Shown: piece by piece, positions 46,915 through 55,709 of the stretch | Layout: each line of letters begins with the position of its first letter | Numbering within the stretch: position 1 is the first letter of the stretch | Assembly (NCBI RefSeq): GCF_009002475.1 | Contig: NZ_AP019860.1 | Span: 3,720,001-3,784,000, forward strand | Direction: 5' to 3' | From: Candidatus Uabimicrobium amorphum | Lineage (GTDB): Bacteria; Planctomycetota; Uabimicrobiia; Uabimicrobiales; Uabimicrobiaceae | DNA: 64,000 nt | The notes under the pieces: model-generated | What the model saw: the letters and a program-made list of their open reading frames with translations, nothing else | Database searches by the model: none | What the model was told of the DNA's origin: nothing | Position numbers and translations under genes: made by a program

Positions 46915-49900
46915 ATGGATGATTTTGCAAAAACTCAAGTGAATATTTCCATTGGCAACGCGTGGAACGGTTATCAAGTTGTTGGCAAGATCGGTAGTGG
47001 TGGTATGGGCGTTGTTTACAAGGCAATTCAACAAAATCCGCAGCGCACTGTAGCGATTAAAGTTGATACCTCCGCGCAGCAAGGTTACAGCCGTTTTACG
47101 CGAGAAATGCAAATCGTTGCCGAACTAGACCACCCCAATATCGGTAGGGTATATGATGCAGGTGTTATACAACAATACCGTTATATGGTCATGGAGTTTA
47201 TCGATGGCCAACCATTGGACGAATATTTACAAAATAACGACTTGTCATTGCAAGACAAAATCAAGATTTTTATACAAATTTGTACGGCATTGGGATATGC
47301 GCATCGCAGGGGAATTGTACATCGCGACCTAAAACCGGCAAATATTCTCATTCGCCCAAATCACAACCCCATCATCATTGATTTTGGTTTAGCGAAAAAA
47401 GTCGGCAACAATCAGCAGTTTGACCTTACCAAAACTGGAGATGTTCTGGGAACACCGGCGTATATGGCGCCGGAACAAGTATCGGGCAAAGGGTCTGCCA
47501 TCCATGCTCAAACAGATATCTACGCAATTGGAGCTATTTTATATGAAGCCGTGACAGGGCAACGCATGATTACCGGAGACGGAGCTCTGGAAATTCTATT
47601 TAAAATACAACACGAGACCGTACTCTCACCAAGTAGGATAGAGCCACAATTAGACAAACGCATCGATACCATATGGGAAAAAGCAACGACACGTAAACAG
47701 GAATATCGCTATAAAAATATCAGCATGTTCGCCAATGATTTAAAATTGTTTTTGCAAGATGGGCATATCAAAACAAATTACACATTTTTTCACCGCTTCA
47801 AGTGGGCAATCACCGCGCTTATGTTCATCGTTTTTAGTATTGTGTTTGTAGTATGGAGCAGCAAAGAGCAAGTGCCAGAAGACATATCACTAAGTGACGA
47901 TCAACAAAAAATTAAACGGCAAGTAGATCGTATCATAAACGATATACACAATCGCAAATTGCGAAACGTAGCGATTCCATCATCTCTTGCCGAAGGGTAT
48001 AAAATTAGCATTGCCAAAGCCTATTATGAAAAAGGTATGTTGCAAAAGGCGTTGGACATTCTAAAAGAATTTCCCCAACGAAACGAATACCAATACTATC
48101 GAGCTTTGAGTTATTACAATAGCAGGAACTACGAAGAGGCAAGAAAACTCTTTGCGCTCCAAACCACTTTTCACAGCAAATTTTACTGGGCAATGTGCTT
48201 GATGCACAAAGCCAACGCAATGGACTCCCAAGATACTCCACAAACTCATGATATATACAAACAAGCCCTGGAACTGTTTATTTCTATTGAAAATGATTTT
48301 GCGGAAGACATTAATTTTTTAGAAGCGATGGCAGATATTTATAGCAAAGATGCTCCCTTTGGCGACAATAAAAAAGCGGAACACTACTTACAAAGATGTG
48401 TCGCAAAAAAACCAATGGTGGTACGTTACGCCACAAAATTGGGGAAAATTTATCTAAGCCAAAAAAAGTATTACGCTGCTTTTACACTGGCACGAAAAGT
48501 ACTTTATGTAAACAATGATCTCGATGCTGCGGAGTTACTACACGAAATACCTTATCACGAACCACTATTACGTGAGCAATGTTATCAAGCCATTAGTTAC
48601 AAATTTTTAAAAGAAAGTATTATGCCGTGCCCAGATCTATTACACGACAAGTGGAAAAACTGGCAACAACACTACAGAGAACTTTATATTGCTTGGTTAA
48701 AAGGACAACAACAGCTATTTTCTCCGAAAACGCTTCGTTCCAAAATCGAAAGTGTTGTCCGCAGTCTTAGCAAATTGTCAAAGAATTCCAAGACACCACA
48801 AGAAACGCTGTATCGCACATTGTTAAGTCTTCGTTACAACAAACCTCTAAACGCGCAAGTAGAATCGATGTACAAAGACCTCCCTACATGGTTAACAACA
48901 AAAATATCTGTCATGCTACAGCAAATAAATGAAATCCGTTACCGTGAAAAACGCGCCATGATTTTTCACCAACTGTTTTACACGCAGTACAACAACATAT
49001 GGCTGTACAATCCCTTTGAAAAAGAAGAAGACGTACAACTTCTCGTACATATGCTCACCGACGAAAACGACAAAACAAGTGTTCAAGAAAAGTATTTACT
49101 TGCCAAAGGATGTTTATACTTCAAAGGTTTTGAACCATTACTCCATATCGTAAACGATCACCAAGTCGACCTCATTACGCGCATTGTTACCGCCGTCGTA
49201 CTGCGTGAAAACTACTTAGCGGTACAGTTACCCCTTAGAGAGTATCTCGCTAATCACTTGGAAGTATCACCACAAGAAGACAAATTTTTGAAAATTCTCA
49301 TCGCCCGTGCTCTATACACTAGCCACTTACGAAAGCCGCTAGACTGTATATTTCGCAATCTCTCCCCTAAGGGAATGATCATTGCAGAAAGTGAAAAAGC
49401 CTTCTTGTATAAACTTATGAAAAACAAAAAAGATAACACACTGCGTTTGCGCATTGCTGCCGCAGCTAGCTTACATTGCCTTTTACACCACAAGGACGAT
49501 ATGCCTCTCTTCAAAGAAAGTGCAAAATTTCTCGTCAATACAGGAATGGAGTCAGATTCACCTCTAATAAGACAGTACACACACTACATGTTTTGGATTA
49601 AGAAACATATAGAGAAAGGTGCTGTAATACCTAAAAAAAAGTTGGTCGAAGTATTTCGCCGTGGTATCAATGACAAAAATAACAAAGTAAAGGAAGTGGT
49701 TTTTTCCTTCAGCGAAAAGTACGGTTTCTTATTAAAGGCGGTGATTAAAGACATAGAAGACTGCTTGCGAAAAGAAACCAATCGTACTGTACGCCTTCGC
49801 GCAATGTTCGCCTACAGTGCAGGAAAGAATAGAGACGAATTTATTTTCGATAGCAACATATACAAAAAATCAACCATAGAAATTTCCCCTCTAGAAAATA

Positions 49901-51171
49901 GTGCGACTTTTATCTTTAACTTCTACCAATTCTTCAGAGATCTACGCGACAGAAAATCTGCAGATATGAACAATATATTCCGTGCATTTGGTTTACTTTC
50001 AAAGATCATAGACCACTTGCCGAATTTGCCAAAATCATCGCAATGCATGATCACATACAAACTATCACTAATAAATATTCATCTACCGTTGCAAAAAATC
50101 ACGGATGCAAAGCTTCTTAGCTATTTGCTGTACCAACTACACCAAGAGATAGACTTTGGTGAACAAAAAGCGAAATTTCCCATTCCAAATACAAAAAGTC
50201 GCAACGAAAAAAGACGCATGGCTCAAAATTTTTTACAGCACCCTCAGCTTAAAGTCAGACGTGCAGCAACAGTGGCGTATATCTCATTGGGAAGCTTAAA
50301 TCAGCTAGAAGTATTTTATCAAAATCACAAAGGAGACACAGAAATTGCGGCAGAAATCGCGCAAGGAATCAACTTGTTTATGCAAAATTATTGGATGCGC
50401 AACTCAAAAAAGGCCACCTTACAGTTCGACGATGTTTTTTCATGGAGAACGGATGACCTTGTTTTATATAAGAAATTAAAAAAAATGCGCGAATTCTTTC
50501 ACGAATTACGCCAACAAACTCCTGCCATTTCGCATAAATTGCGATACTGGCTTGATAAGAGTTGTGAACTAGATCCTAGCAACAGTCGTTCTATCGCCAC
50601 CAGGGCTTTTTTTTACTTTGACCATGGCACTTTTTTCACCAATATAAACAAAATCTTTCAACTGACCTCCCACAAAAAAGAACGGAAAGATAAAGAACAA
50701 AATGTAAATAACGAAAAAGTAGGAGTAAAAAGTAATCGCTATATACAATACGCATATTTATTAAATGCGGCCAAAATGTTACAAGAAAAATCCCCTAATC
50801 CTGTCGAGATCGTCAAACATCAAGGTTGGGGCAAAGTGCTTAGCCCCAAAGTCTGTCCTCATTCTCTTCTACCCGATCTTGGGCACTACTATGTAAACAA
50901 TCATCAGTACTCTCTGGCATTAAGAGCCTATGAAAAGAATTTCTTAGCACGAATTGACGATTTCTCCCCGTTTAAAAATTTCCGCGACAATGCGGCAATA
51001 ATTAATATTTGTTGTAAGATGAAAAATACCAAACTAGCGCAACTGCTCTTTGAATGTCTATTTGAACTTTACAGGCGTGAAAAAGAGGGTGACAAAGCTA
51101 TCGAAAAATCAGTATTTTTGAAAAGACTCCAGAAAGATTATCCAGATATCGATGTGGATTTCGGTAAATAA
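46915..51171 (+). CDS. Giant membrane Ser/Thr kinase F
   Basis: The 1418-residue protein is the last and longest array member. Its tail MDDFAKTQVNIS matches kinase E. Kinase motifs: IGSGGMGVVY, K49, HRDLKPANIL (D138), DFG (D156), FDLTKTGD and GTPAYMAPEQ. Transmembrane helix at about 296-317. Module motifs: LLHEIPYHEPLLR, GFEPLLHI, VVLRENYLA, SQCMITY (1042), and AQGINLFMQNYW. A Lys/Glu-rich insertion (HKKERKDKEQNVNNEK) lies near residue 1255 before the terminal ALRAYEKNFL pair. No T-tailed terminator is visible directly after the stop, only weak inverted repeats. Confidence 0.92.
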   Translation: MDDFAKTQVNISIGNAWNGYQVVGKIGSGGMGVVYKAIQQNPQRTVAIKVDTSAQQGYSRFTREMQIVAELDHPNIGRVYDAGVIQQYRYMVMEFIDGQPLDEYLQNNDLSLQDKIKIFIQICTALGYAHRRGIVHRDLKPANILIRPNHNPIIIDFGLAKKVGNNQQFDLTKTGDVLGTPAYMAPEQVSGKGSAIHAQTDIYAIGAILYEAVTGQRMITGDGALEILFKIQHETVLSPSRIEPQLDKRIDTIWEKATTRKQEYRYKNISMFANDLKLFLQDGHIKTNYTFFHRFKWAITALMFIVFSIVFVVWSSKEQVPEDISLSDDQQKIKRQVDRIINDIHNRKLRNVAIPSSLAEGYKISIAKAYYEKGMLQKALDILKEFPQRNEYQYYRALSYYNSRNYEEARKLFALQTTFHSKFYWAMCLMHKANAMDSQDTPQTHDIYKQALELFISIENDFAEDINFLEAMADIYSKDAPFGDNKKAEHYLQRCVAKKPMVVRYATKLGKIYLSQKKYYAAFTLARKVLYVNNDLDAAELLHEIPYHEPLLREQCYQAISYKFLKESIMPCPDLLHDKWKNWQQHYRELYIAWLKGQQQLFSPKTLRSKIESVVRSLSKLSKNSKTPQETLYRTLLSLRYNKPLNAQVESMYKDLPTWLTTKISVMLQQINEIRYREKRAMIFHQLFYTQYNNIWLYNPFEKEEDVQLLVHMLTDENDKTSVQEKYLLAKGCLYFKGFEPLLHIVNDHQVDLITRIVTAVVLRENYLAVQLPLREYLANHLEVSPQEDKFLKILIARALYTSHLRKPLDCIFRNLSPKGMIIAESEKAFLYKLMKNKKDNTLRLRIAAAASLHCLLHHKDDMPLFKESAKFLVNTGMESDSPLIRQYTHYMFWIKKHIEKGAVIPKKKLVEVFRRGINDKNNKVKEVVFSFSEKYGFLLKAVIKDIEDCLRKETNRTVRLRAMFAYSAGKNRDEFIFDSNIYKKSTIEISPLENSATFIFNFYQFFRDLRDRKSADMNNIFRAFGLLSKIIDHLPNLPKSSQCMITYKLSLINIHLPLQKITDAKLLSYLLYQLHQEIDFGEQKAKFPIPNTKSRNEKRRMAQNFLQHPQLKVRRAATVAYISLGSLNQLEVFYQNHKGDTEIAAEIAQGINLFMQNYWMRNSKKATLQFDDVFSWRTDDLVLYKKLKKMREFFHELRQQTPAISHKLRYWLDKSCELDPSNSRSIATRAFFYFDHGTFFTNINKIFQLTSHKKERKDKEQNVNNEKVGVKSNRYIQYAYLLNAAKMLQEKSPNPVEIVKHQGWGKVLSPKVCPHSLLPDLGHYYVNNHQYSLALRAYEKNFLARIDDFSPFKNFRDNAAIINICCKMKNTKLAQLLFECLFELYRREKEGDKAIEKSVFLKRLQKDYPDIDVDFGK

Positions 51172-51277
51172 GTTGTATTTGATTTTTACGCGACGCTTAA
51201 CATTGTTAATGATTGAGGCATCGATAGTCGTTCACGTTCACGACCATCATTTAGGTACGGGCATTGCAATCACAATG

Positions 51278-51324
51278 TTCTTAAGTCAACGATATCCGTG
51301 AGGTGAATACCATTGACTTAAGAA
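51278..51324. repeat. 12-bp inverted repeat with 23-base loop
   Basis: TTCTTAAGTCAA (51278-51289) and TTGACTTAAGAA (51313-51324) are perfect reverse complements. It could be a protein-binding site, an end of the kinase transcript or part of the hemN leader. No T-tract follows. Confidence 0.5.
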
Positions 51325-51350
51325 GTAAACTTGAAATACTTACAAATTCA

Positions 51351-51432
51351 TGTCATTCCTGTGGAAGCGGGAAACCAGCAATATAAATTTGACTTTAAAG
51401 CGCCTGGATCCCTGATCAAGTCAGGGATGACA
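51351..51432. repeat. Palindromic dispersed-repeat-like element (82 bp)
   Basis: The ends TGTCAT and ATGACA are complementary, with TGTCATTCCTG facing CAGGGATGACA (one mismatch). Internal parts read GTGGAAGCGGGAAACCAG and CCTGATCAAGTCAGG. The pattern GTCATTCC...GGATCCCTGATCAAGTCAGGGATGAC is well known as an intergenic repeat in many bacteria. Only one copy is in this window. Confidence 0.65.
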
Positions 51433-51581
51433 CGAAACTATAATTCTGTCATTACACTTAAAATAATACCATTGGTCCGTAAGCGTGGACGACGATATCA
51501 TTTTCTCCACGAACCTTGGCATAAAGATTGCTCATGTTTTTCGCGTTCTAAATTACGTCAATATGTCTAAAGGAGCGAAAT

Positions 51582-52946
51582 ATGCATACATCTTCATTCA
51601 ACTTTGATTTACTTACAAAATACAGTACCCCATGTCCACGTTATACTAGCTATCCCACAGTACCACATTTTACCAGCAATTTTTCGGTAAATTCTTTTCG
51701 TGAGGAAGCGAAGTCATCCAACGAAGATGTATCCCTGTATATCCACATACCCTTTTGCAAGAAACTTTGCTACTACTGCGCGTGTAACATGATCGTAACG
51801 CACAGTGAAAAATACATGCAAGAGTATTTACAGTGGCTATTTCGCGAAATGGACATGATTTCCGAACTCATTGATGACAAACGTCAAGTTGTACAAATTC
51901 ATCTGGGAGGAGGCTCGCCAAGTTATCTACCTTGTGAGCAATTGCAAAGTTTATTTTCGCACATAAATTCACGCTTTAATATTGCAACAGATTGCGAAAT
52001 TAGCATTGAGGTTGATCCTCGCAATTTAACCCCTGATCATTTACCTGTCATGGCAAAGTTAGGATGCAACCGTCTGAGCATGGGCGTACAAGACTTAAAC
52101 GCCCAAGTACAACAAGCCATCAATCGCGTTTACGATTACGAGATGATTGCCGAAACTTTTACCACCGCGCGCAACCTGGGTTTTCACTCCATCAATGTCG
52201 ATTTAATGTATGGTTTACCTTATCAAACCCCACAAACTTTTGCGGAAACGGTAGAAAAAATTGTCGCACTTAATCCCGATAGAATGGCTATTTTTCACTA
52301 TGCTCACGTTCCATGGATGAAAAAACATCAAAAGCTCATTAAGGAAGACACTCTTCCCACAATGGCAGAAAAATGGGAGATGTTTTCGCAAACGACACAA
52401 CGCTTGCAAAAAGCTGGTTATGTCCACATTGGTTTAGATCACTTTGCCAAAGAAACGGACAGCCTAGCGCAATCTCTACAAGCAGGAGAATTGCACCGAA
52501 ATTTCCAAGGATACACCACCAATGGCAATGTCGAAATTTATGCGATGGGAATTACCGCAATTAGCCAACTCAACAATGTCTATGTGCAAAATGTCAAAAC
52601 AATCAAAGAGTATAAAACCAACTTATCTCAAGGAAAATTACCTATTTTCATTGGGCGACAAATGACAGATGACGACCACTTACGTCGCGATGTCATTATG
52701 GAAATAATGTGCAATAATTATTTAGAAAAAGCCTACATTGAAAAAAGGTATGGGATTGTATTTAATGACTATTTCTCAAAGGCTTTAGAAGAATTGGTGG
52801 AAATGGAAGAGGATGGTCTTGTTATTCTCAAGGAAGACTCTATAAAGGTGACAGAGATAGGACGTTTATTTATTCGCAACATTGCACAAAAATTTGATTA
52901 TTACTTTATTGCCCACAGCAAAAATACCTATTCAAAATCAATGTAA
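51582..52946 (+). CDS. hemN: Oxygen-independent coproporphyrinogen III oxidase
   Basis: The 454-residue protein matches HemN in length and start (LLTKYSTPCPRYTSYPT). The radical-SAM cluster is C59-x3-C63-x2-C66, followed by C68, read as HIPFCKKLCYYCACN; the fourth Cys is the HemN mark that separates it from HemW. It turns coproporphyrinogen III into protoporphyrinogen IX without oxygen, in haem synthesis. LGGGSPSYL and EVDPRN follow as expected. AAAGGAG precedes the ATG. Confidence 0.96.
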   Translation: MHTSSFNFDLLTKYSTPCPRYTSYPTVPHFTSNFSVNSFREEAKSSNEDVSLYIHIPFCKKLCYYCACNMIVTHSEKYMQEYLQWLFREMDMISELIDDKRQVVQIHLGGGSPSYLPCEQLQSLFSHINSRFNIATDCEISIEVDPRNLTPDHLPVMAKLGCNRLSMGVQDLNAQVQQAINRVYDYEMIAETFTTARNLGFHSINVDLMYGLPYQTPQTFAETVEKIVALNPDRMAIFHYAHVPWMKKHQKLIKEDTLPTMAEKWEMFSQTTQRLQKAGYVHIGLDHFAKETDSLAQSLQAGELHRNFQGYTTNGNVEIYAMGITAISQLNNVYVQNVKTIKEYKTNLSQGKLPIFIGRQMTDDDHLRRDVIMEIMCNNYLEKAYIEKRYGIVFNDYFSKALEELVEMEEDGLVILKEDSIKVTEIGRLFIRNIAQKFDYYFIAHSKNTYSKSM

Positions 52947-52954
52947 TGAGCGTA

Positions 52955-52984
52955 TTCTCTCGTATGCTTTGCAATACGAGAGAA
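52955..52984. terminator. Hairpin between convergent hemN and zinc-ribbon gene
   Basis: An 11-bp perfect stem (52955-52965 with 52974-52984) lies between the hemN stop and the stop of the minus-strand gene. It has no clear T-tract on either side; its position suggests a bidirectional terminator. Confidence 0.6.
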
Positions 52985-52992
52985 ATCTACAA

Positions 52993-53532
52993 TTACTCGT
53001 ATTCTACGCCACGTATGATATTGTCGGCACTTACAAACGCCTTGACTTTCTTTGTGACCAAAGTTCCGCCAGGGTTGCGTTCGCGGTATACCATAGAGAT
53101 ACTTCGGGCATTTCCCATTTGCTCTTGTGTTGTCGAAACATGTTCGAAAGAGTCGGGATCATTCATATTGTTGCGCACATAGTCCACCAAAGGAGCAAAT
53201 GCATTTGATGGATAACTTTTTGTAACCTTTTTCTTTGGGGTTGTGCGTGGTATTGTTTTTGTGGTTGTTGTAGTCGTAAATGTTCGTGTCGTGTTGGAGC
53301 TACTGCCAGTATTGTTGTTGCGTACCGCTTGTGCAATAAAAGCGACGACTAAAAGTATTACAAGAGCTGAAAATAGGTTGCGAATGGTGTTGTCTTCACC
53401 TTTCCTTGCAACATTTGGTTTAATCACTTTTTTGGGTTTCTTCTGTATCTTTTTTGGGTATCCACAGTGCATACAACACCTTGCCGCACTGGAATGTTTT
53501 TTTCCGCATCTTTTACATTTTATCGTTGCCAT
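52993..53532 (-). CDS. Zinc-ribbon single-pass membrane protein, unknown function
   Basis: From ATG 53532 (AAGGA upstream) the 179-residue product has a zinc ribbon (C6/C9 and C20/C23), a Lys-rich segment and a transmembrane helix at about 52-70. A Thr-rich linker (about 75-100) follows, then a C-terminal domain with VDYVRNNMNDPDSFEHV and RNPGGTLV. That NDPDSFE region resembles a widespread small extracytoplasmic domain of unknown role. The zinc ribbon would face the cytoplasm. Confidence 0.75.
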   Translation of the reverse strand: MATIKCKRCGKKHSSAARCCMHCGYPKKIQKKPKKVIKPNVARKGEDNTIRNLFSALVILLVVAFIAQAVRNNNTGSSSNTTRTFTTTTTTKTIPRTTPKKKVTKSYPSNAFAPLVDYVRNNMNDPDSFEHVSTTQEQMGNARSISMVYRERNPGGTLVTKKVKAFVSADNIIRGVEYE

Positions 53533-53559
53533 TTTTTTTTCCTTGTTGATTTGAGAAAC

Positions 53560-53585
53560 AGACAACTTTGCGCACAAAGTTGTCT
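53560..53585 (-). terminator. Hairpin after the secreted-protein gene
   Basis: A perfect 10-bp stem (53560-53569 with 53576-53585) with loop GCGCAC lies 22 bases past the stop of the minus-strand gene ending at 53608 and before the next gene start. The tail TGTTTCTC is only moderately T-rich. Confidence 0.55.
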
Positions 53586-53607
53586 ATTGCCACTAAAAAA
53601 TTAAGCT

Positions 53608-54075
53608 CTACCCGTTACCGACAGTATCACCTTCGGCATTGTTAGCAGCAGTTTCAGGTGCTGGTTCTTCATCATCGGCGTTTTTACCAATGAAGATCAG
53701 TATTGCAATCACGATAATGATCACGATCAGTCCAGGAGGCACTGTGTAAGAAAAGGGAGCTTTCAGTCCGCCAGGTACAGATTCATTTAGTGTTTTTATT
53801 TGTTTTTCGTCTAAAGTCCAATATGTATTTTGTGATTCGCTGTACAGACAGAACTCACCACTCCATGTCCATATTTGTAAATAGAACACACCAAACTGTC
53901 CGTATTTGTATCCAATACACATATCAGCAACAGATGCTTGTTTTTTCATCTCTGCAGGAAGTTCAGCTACTTTAACGATATCATCACCATAAGTAATGAG
54001 CAATTTCGCTTCTAGTTGTGGAGAAAATAGAAGTAGAACTACGACGAACGAAAAAAGTATATTTTTAGATGACAA
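53608..54075 (-). CDS. Secreted protein with C-terminal membrane anchor, unknown function
   Basis: The 155-residue product starts at TTG 54075, with AGGAG nine bases ahead. Residues 1-23 form a signal peptide. The mature part (24-110) is small and aromatic-rich (YGQFGVFYLQIWTWSGEFCLYS) with two Cys. A transmembrane helix (113-130) and a short acidic, Ala-rich cytoplasmic tail complete it. I recognise no family. Confidence 0.7.
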   Translation of the reverse strand: MSSKNILFSFVVVLLLFSPQLEAKLLITYGDDIVKVAELPAEMKKQASVADMCIGYKYGQFGVFYLQIWTWSGEFCLYSESQNTYWTLDEKQIKTLNESVPGGLKAPFSYTVPPGLIVIIIVIAILIFIGKNADDEEPAPETAANNAEGDTVGNG

Positions 54076-54202
54076 TGTCTTGTCTCCTATAAAAAGCAGT
54101 AAAAATAATTCTATGAAAAGTCATTTTCCATAGATTTGGTAAGTCAACACTCGAAATGAGTAAACATAACTCTTTTTTAGCTGAGGTATTCGAAACGAGG
54201 CT

Positions 54203-54856
54203 CTACATATAATTTTCTATTGCACTGCTAGTGATCATACTCCTGCGAACTGCACGTAGGTATAAATTGAGAATATTTGGTTGTGTTATCGTGTCTAGTA
54301 AAAAAACCAGAGGTTTGTAGGTTCCCGTATGAATGAAATAGTTATATTTCTTATTTAGTTCATCAAGTTGTTTGCGCGTTAGAAGATCATTATCAATCAA
54401 ACTATCACATAAAATTTTATTTTCTTCACTCAGCCAAAAATGCTGCATGTAACAACATAATATTTTATAGTAACGACGTGGCAAAATAGAAAGCCGCAGT
54501 AGTTCATTACAAGGTATTGGTTCTTCTATCTTGTTGTTTTTTATGTAGCGGTCTATTGTATCTTTGGCTTTGGGAAGAAATTTAAGAGCTTCTTCCATAA
54601 AAGAGTCGTTTGTGTGTAACATATGTTTTTTAAACGTTTCGCGAATGATAATTTCTTGCGAAGGGTTTAACATATTTTGTTCAACAATAAAGTCCATCAA
54701 TGAAAGTTGTGCACCAGTGATGTGGTAATGTTCAAGCTCATCTAAAAACATTTCCAACTGATTATCACCAAATATTTTATTGTGATGTATTATTTTTCCA
54801 TAGAGTACATCCGTAGAACTCGGAGGCGCACAAATATCATCTCTTGTTTTTTTCAT
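54203..54856 (-). CDS. Hypothetical helical protein
   Basis: The 217-residue product from ATG 54856 is helical, with no signal peptide or membrane segment. It has alternating charged and Leu/Ile-rich helices and no motif that I know. A minus-strand TATAAT (54872-54867) lies 11 bases before the ATG, and there is no ribosome site, so the mRNA may be nearly leaderless. A GTG at 54865 is a possible alternative start. Confidence 0.6.
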   Translation of the reverse strand: MKKTRDDICAPPSSTDVLYGKIIHHNKIFGDNQLEMFLDELEHYHITGAQLSLMDFIVEQNMLNPSQEIIIRETFKKHMLHTNDSFMEEALKFLPKAKDTIDRYIKNNKIEEPIPCNELLRLSILPRRYYKILCCYMQHFWLSEENKILCDSLIDNDLLTRKQLDELNKKYNYFIHTGTYKPLVFLLDTITQPNILNLYLRAVRRSMITSSAIENYM

Positions 54857-55035
54857 TTTACACACTATTATAAATTATCTATGTTTTACGGCTTGTGTGC
54901 TAACCCTATATATGCTATACGTATTTCAATCAAAAATGTTGGTATTTCATCAAATACCAATAAAGACACAAACCTAAGTTTTAATATTAAGACATAGTAT
55001 ACAAAATTACCACTACAAAAACAACCACAGTACTA

Positions 55036-55590
55036 CTAATGCAAAAAACGGTTATATTCTTCTATTTTTTTTTCAAGTCTTTGTGCAAGTAATTCGTTAC
55101 TTTTATGCAAATGATCATAAATGACCTTTGCCTCTTTTTGATAACGCAGAATTTTGTCCTTATCCCAATAGTGCGGTGGGTAATAAAGGTTTGTAATACG
55201 ATCTGCCATTTTCACCATCCAAACTTCTGGTGGTTGCTGTTGGATTCGTTTTAGAGAATCTAACATTTGTTGCTCTTTCGTTCCTAGAGTTTCATCTTTA
55301 CTAAGTGCCATAACACCATCAGCAACTCTTTTACCAAACGTCTGTAAAATATCTTTATAAGTAACTTGTGTATCCTCAATGGTATCGTGTAGAAGTGCAC
55401 ACTGTATGGCAAGATTATGATCACTTTGTGGCACGCATTGTAAACCCCAAGTTACCTCCATAGCAACGCTCGCGATATGATTAATATAGGGGACGCGAAC
55501 ACCCTTTTTTCGTCCACCATATGTTTGCTCGTTATGAGCAAATGTGGCAAAATGCCAAGCCTTTTGATATGTATCGGGAGACCAGTTCAT
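55036..55590 (-). CDS. HD-domain phosphohydrolase, small alarmone hydrolase (Mesh1/SpoT-like)
   Basis: The 184-residue protein has the metal and catalytic residues of the RelA/SpoT hydrolase domain: H38 in YINHIASVA, H68-D69 and E72-D73 in LLHDTIEDT, and D130 in VKMADRITNL. The R-K-K-G-x-x-x-P-Y-I-N-H lead-in is also typical. There is no synthetase or regulatory domain, so it matches small alarmone hydrolases that remove the 3'-pyrophosphate of (p)ppGpp. Other HD nucleotidases cannot be ruled out. Confidence 0.88.
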   Translation of the reverse strand: MNWSPDTYQKAWHFATFAHNEQTYGGRKKGVRVPYINHIASVAMEVTWGLQCVPQSDHNLAIQCALLHDTIEDTQVTYKDILQTFGKRVADGVMALSKDETLGTKEQQMLDSLKRIQQQPPEVWMVKMADRITNLYYPPHYWDKDKILRYQKEAKVIYDHLHKSNELLAQRLEKKIEEYNRFLH

Positions 55591-55709
55591 TGTATATCCT
55601 TATTGTTTGGGTAATGATAATTCTATTTACTGAAACAAATTATAAATTTATAATAATAGTAATCAAGTACTATGTTTAGATACATTTCACAAACTAAAGT
55701 AGTCAAAAA

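Larger units (their letters stand above)
51172..51581. other. 410-base spacer between kinase array and hemN
   Basis: No supported protein gene. It holds a long-loop 12-bp inverted repeat (51278-51324), a dispersed-type palindromic repeat (51351-51432) and the hemN ribosome site AAAGGAG just before 51582. The open frame across the repeat is a by-product of the repeat sequence. Confidence 0.6.

Noticed and set aside
51331..51570. 79-codon open frame on the plus strand
   Set aside because: It is encoded largely by a palindromic intergenic repeat; such VIPVEAG...GSLIKSGM readings are common artefacts.
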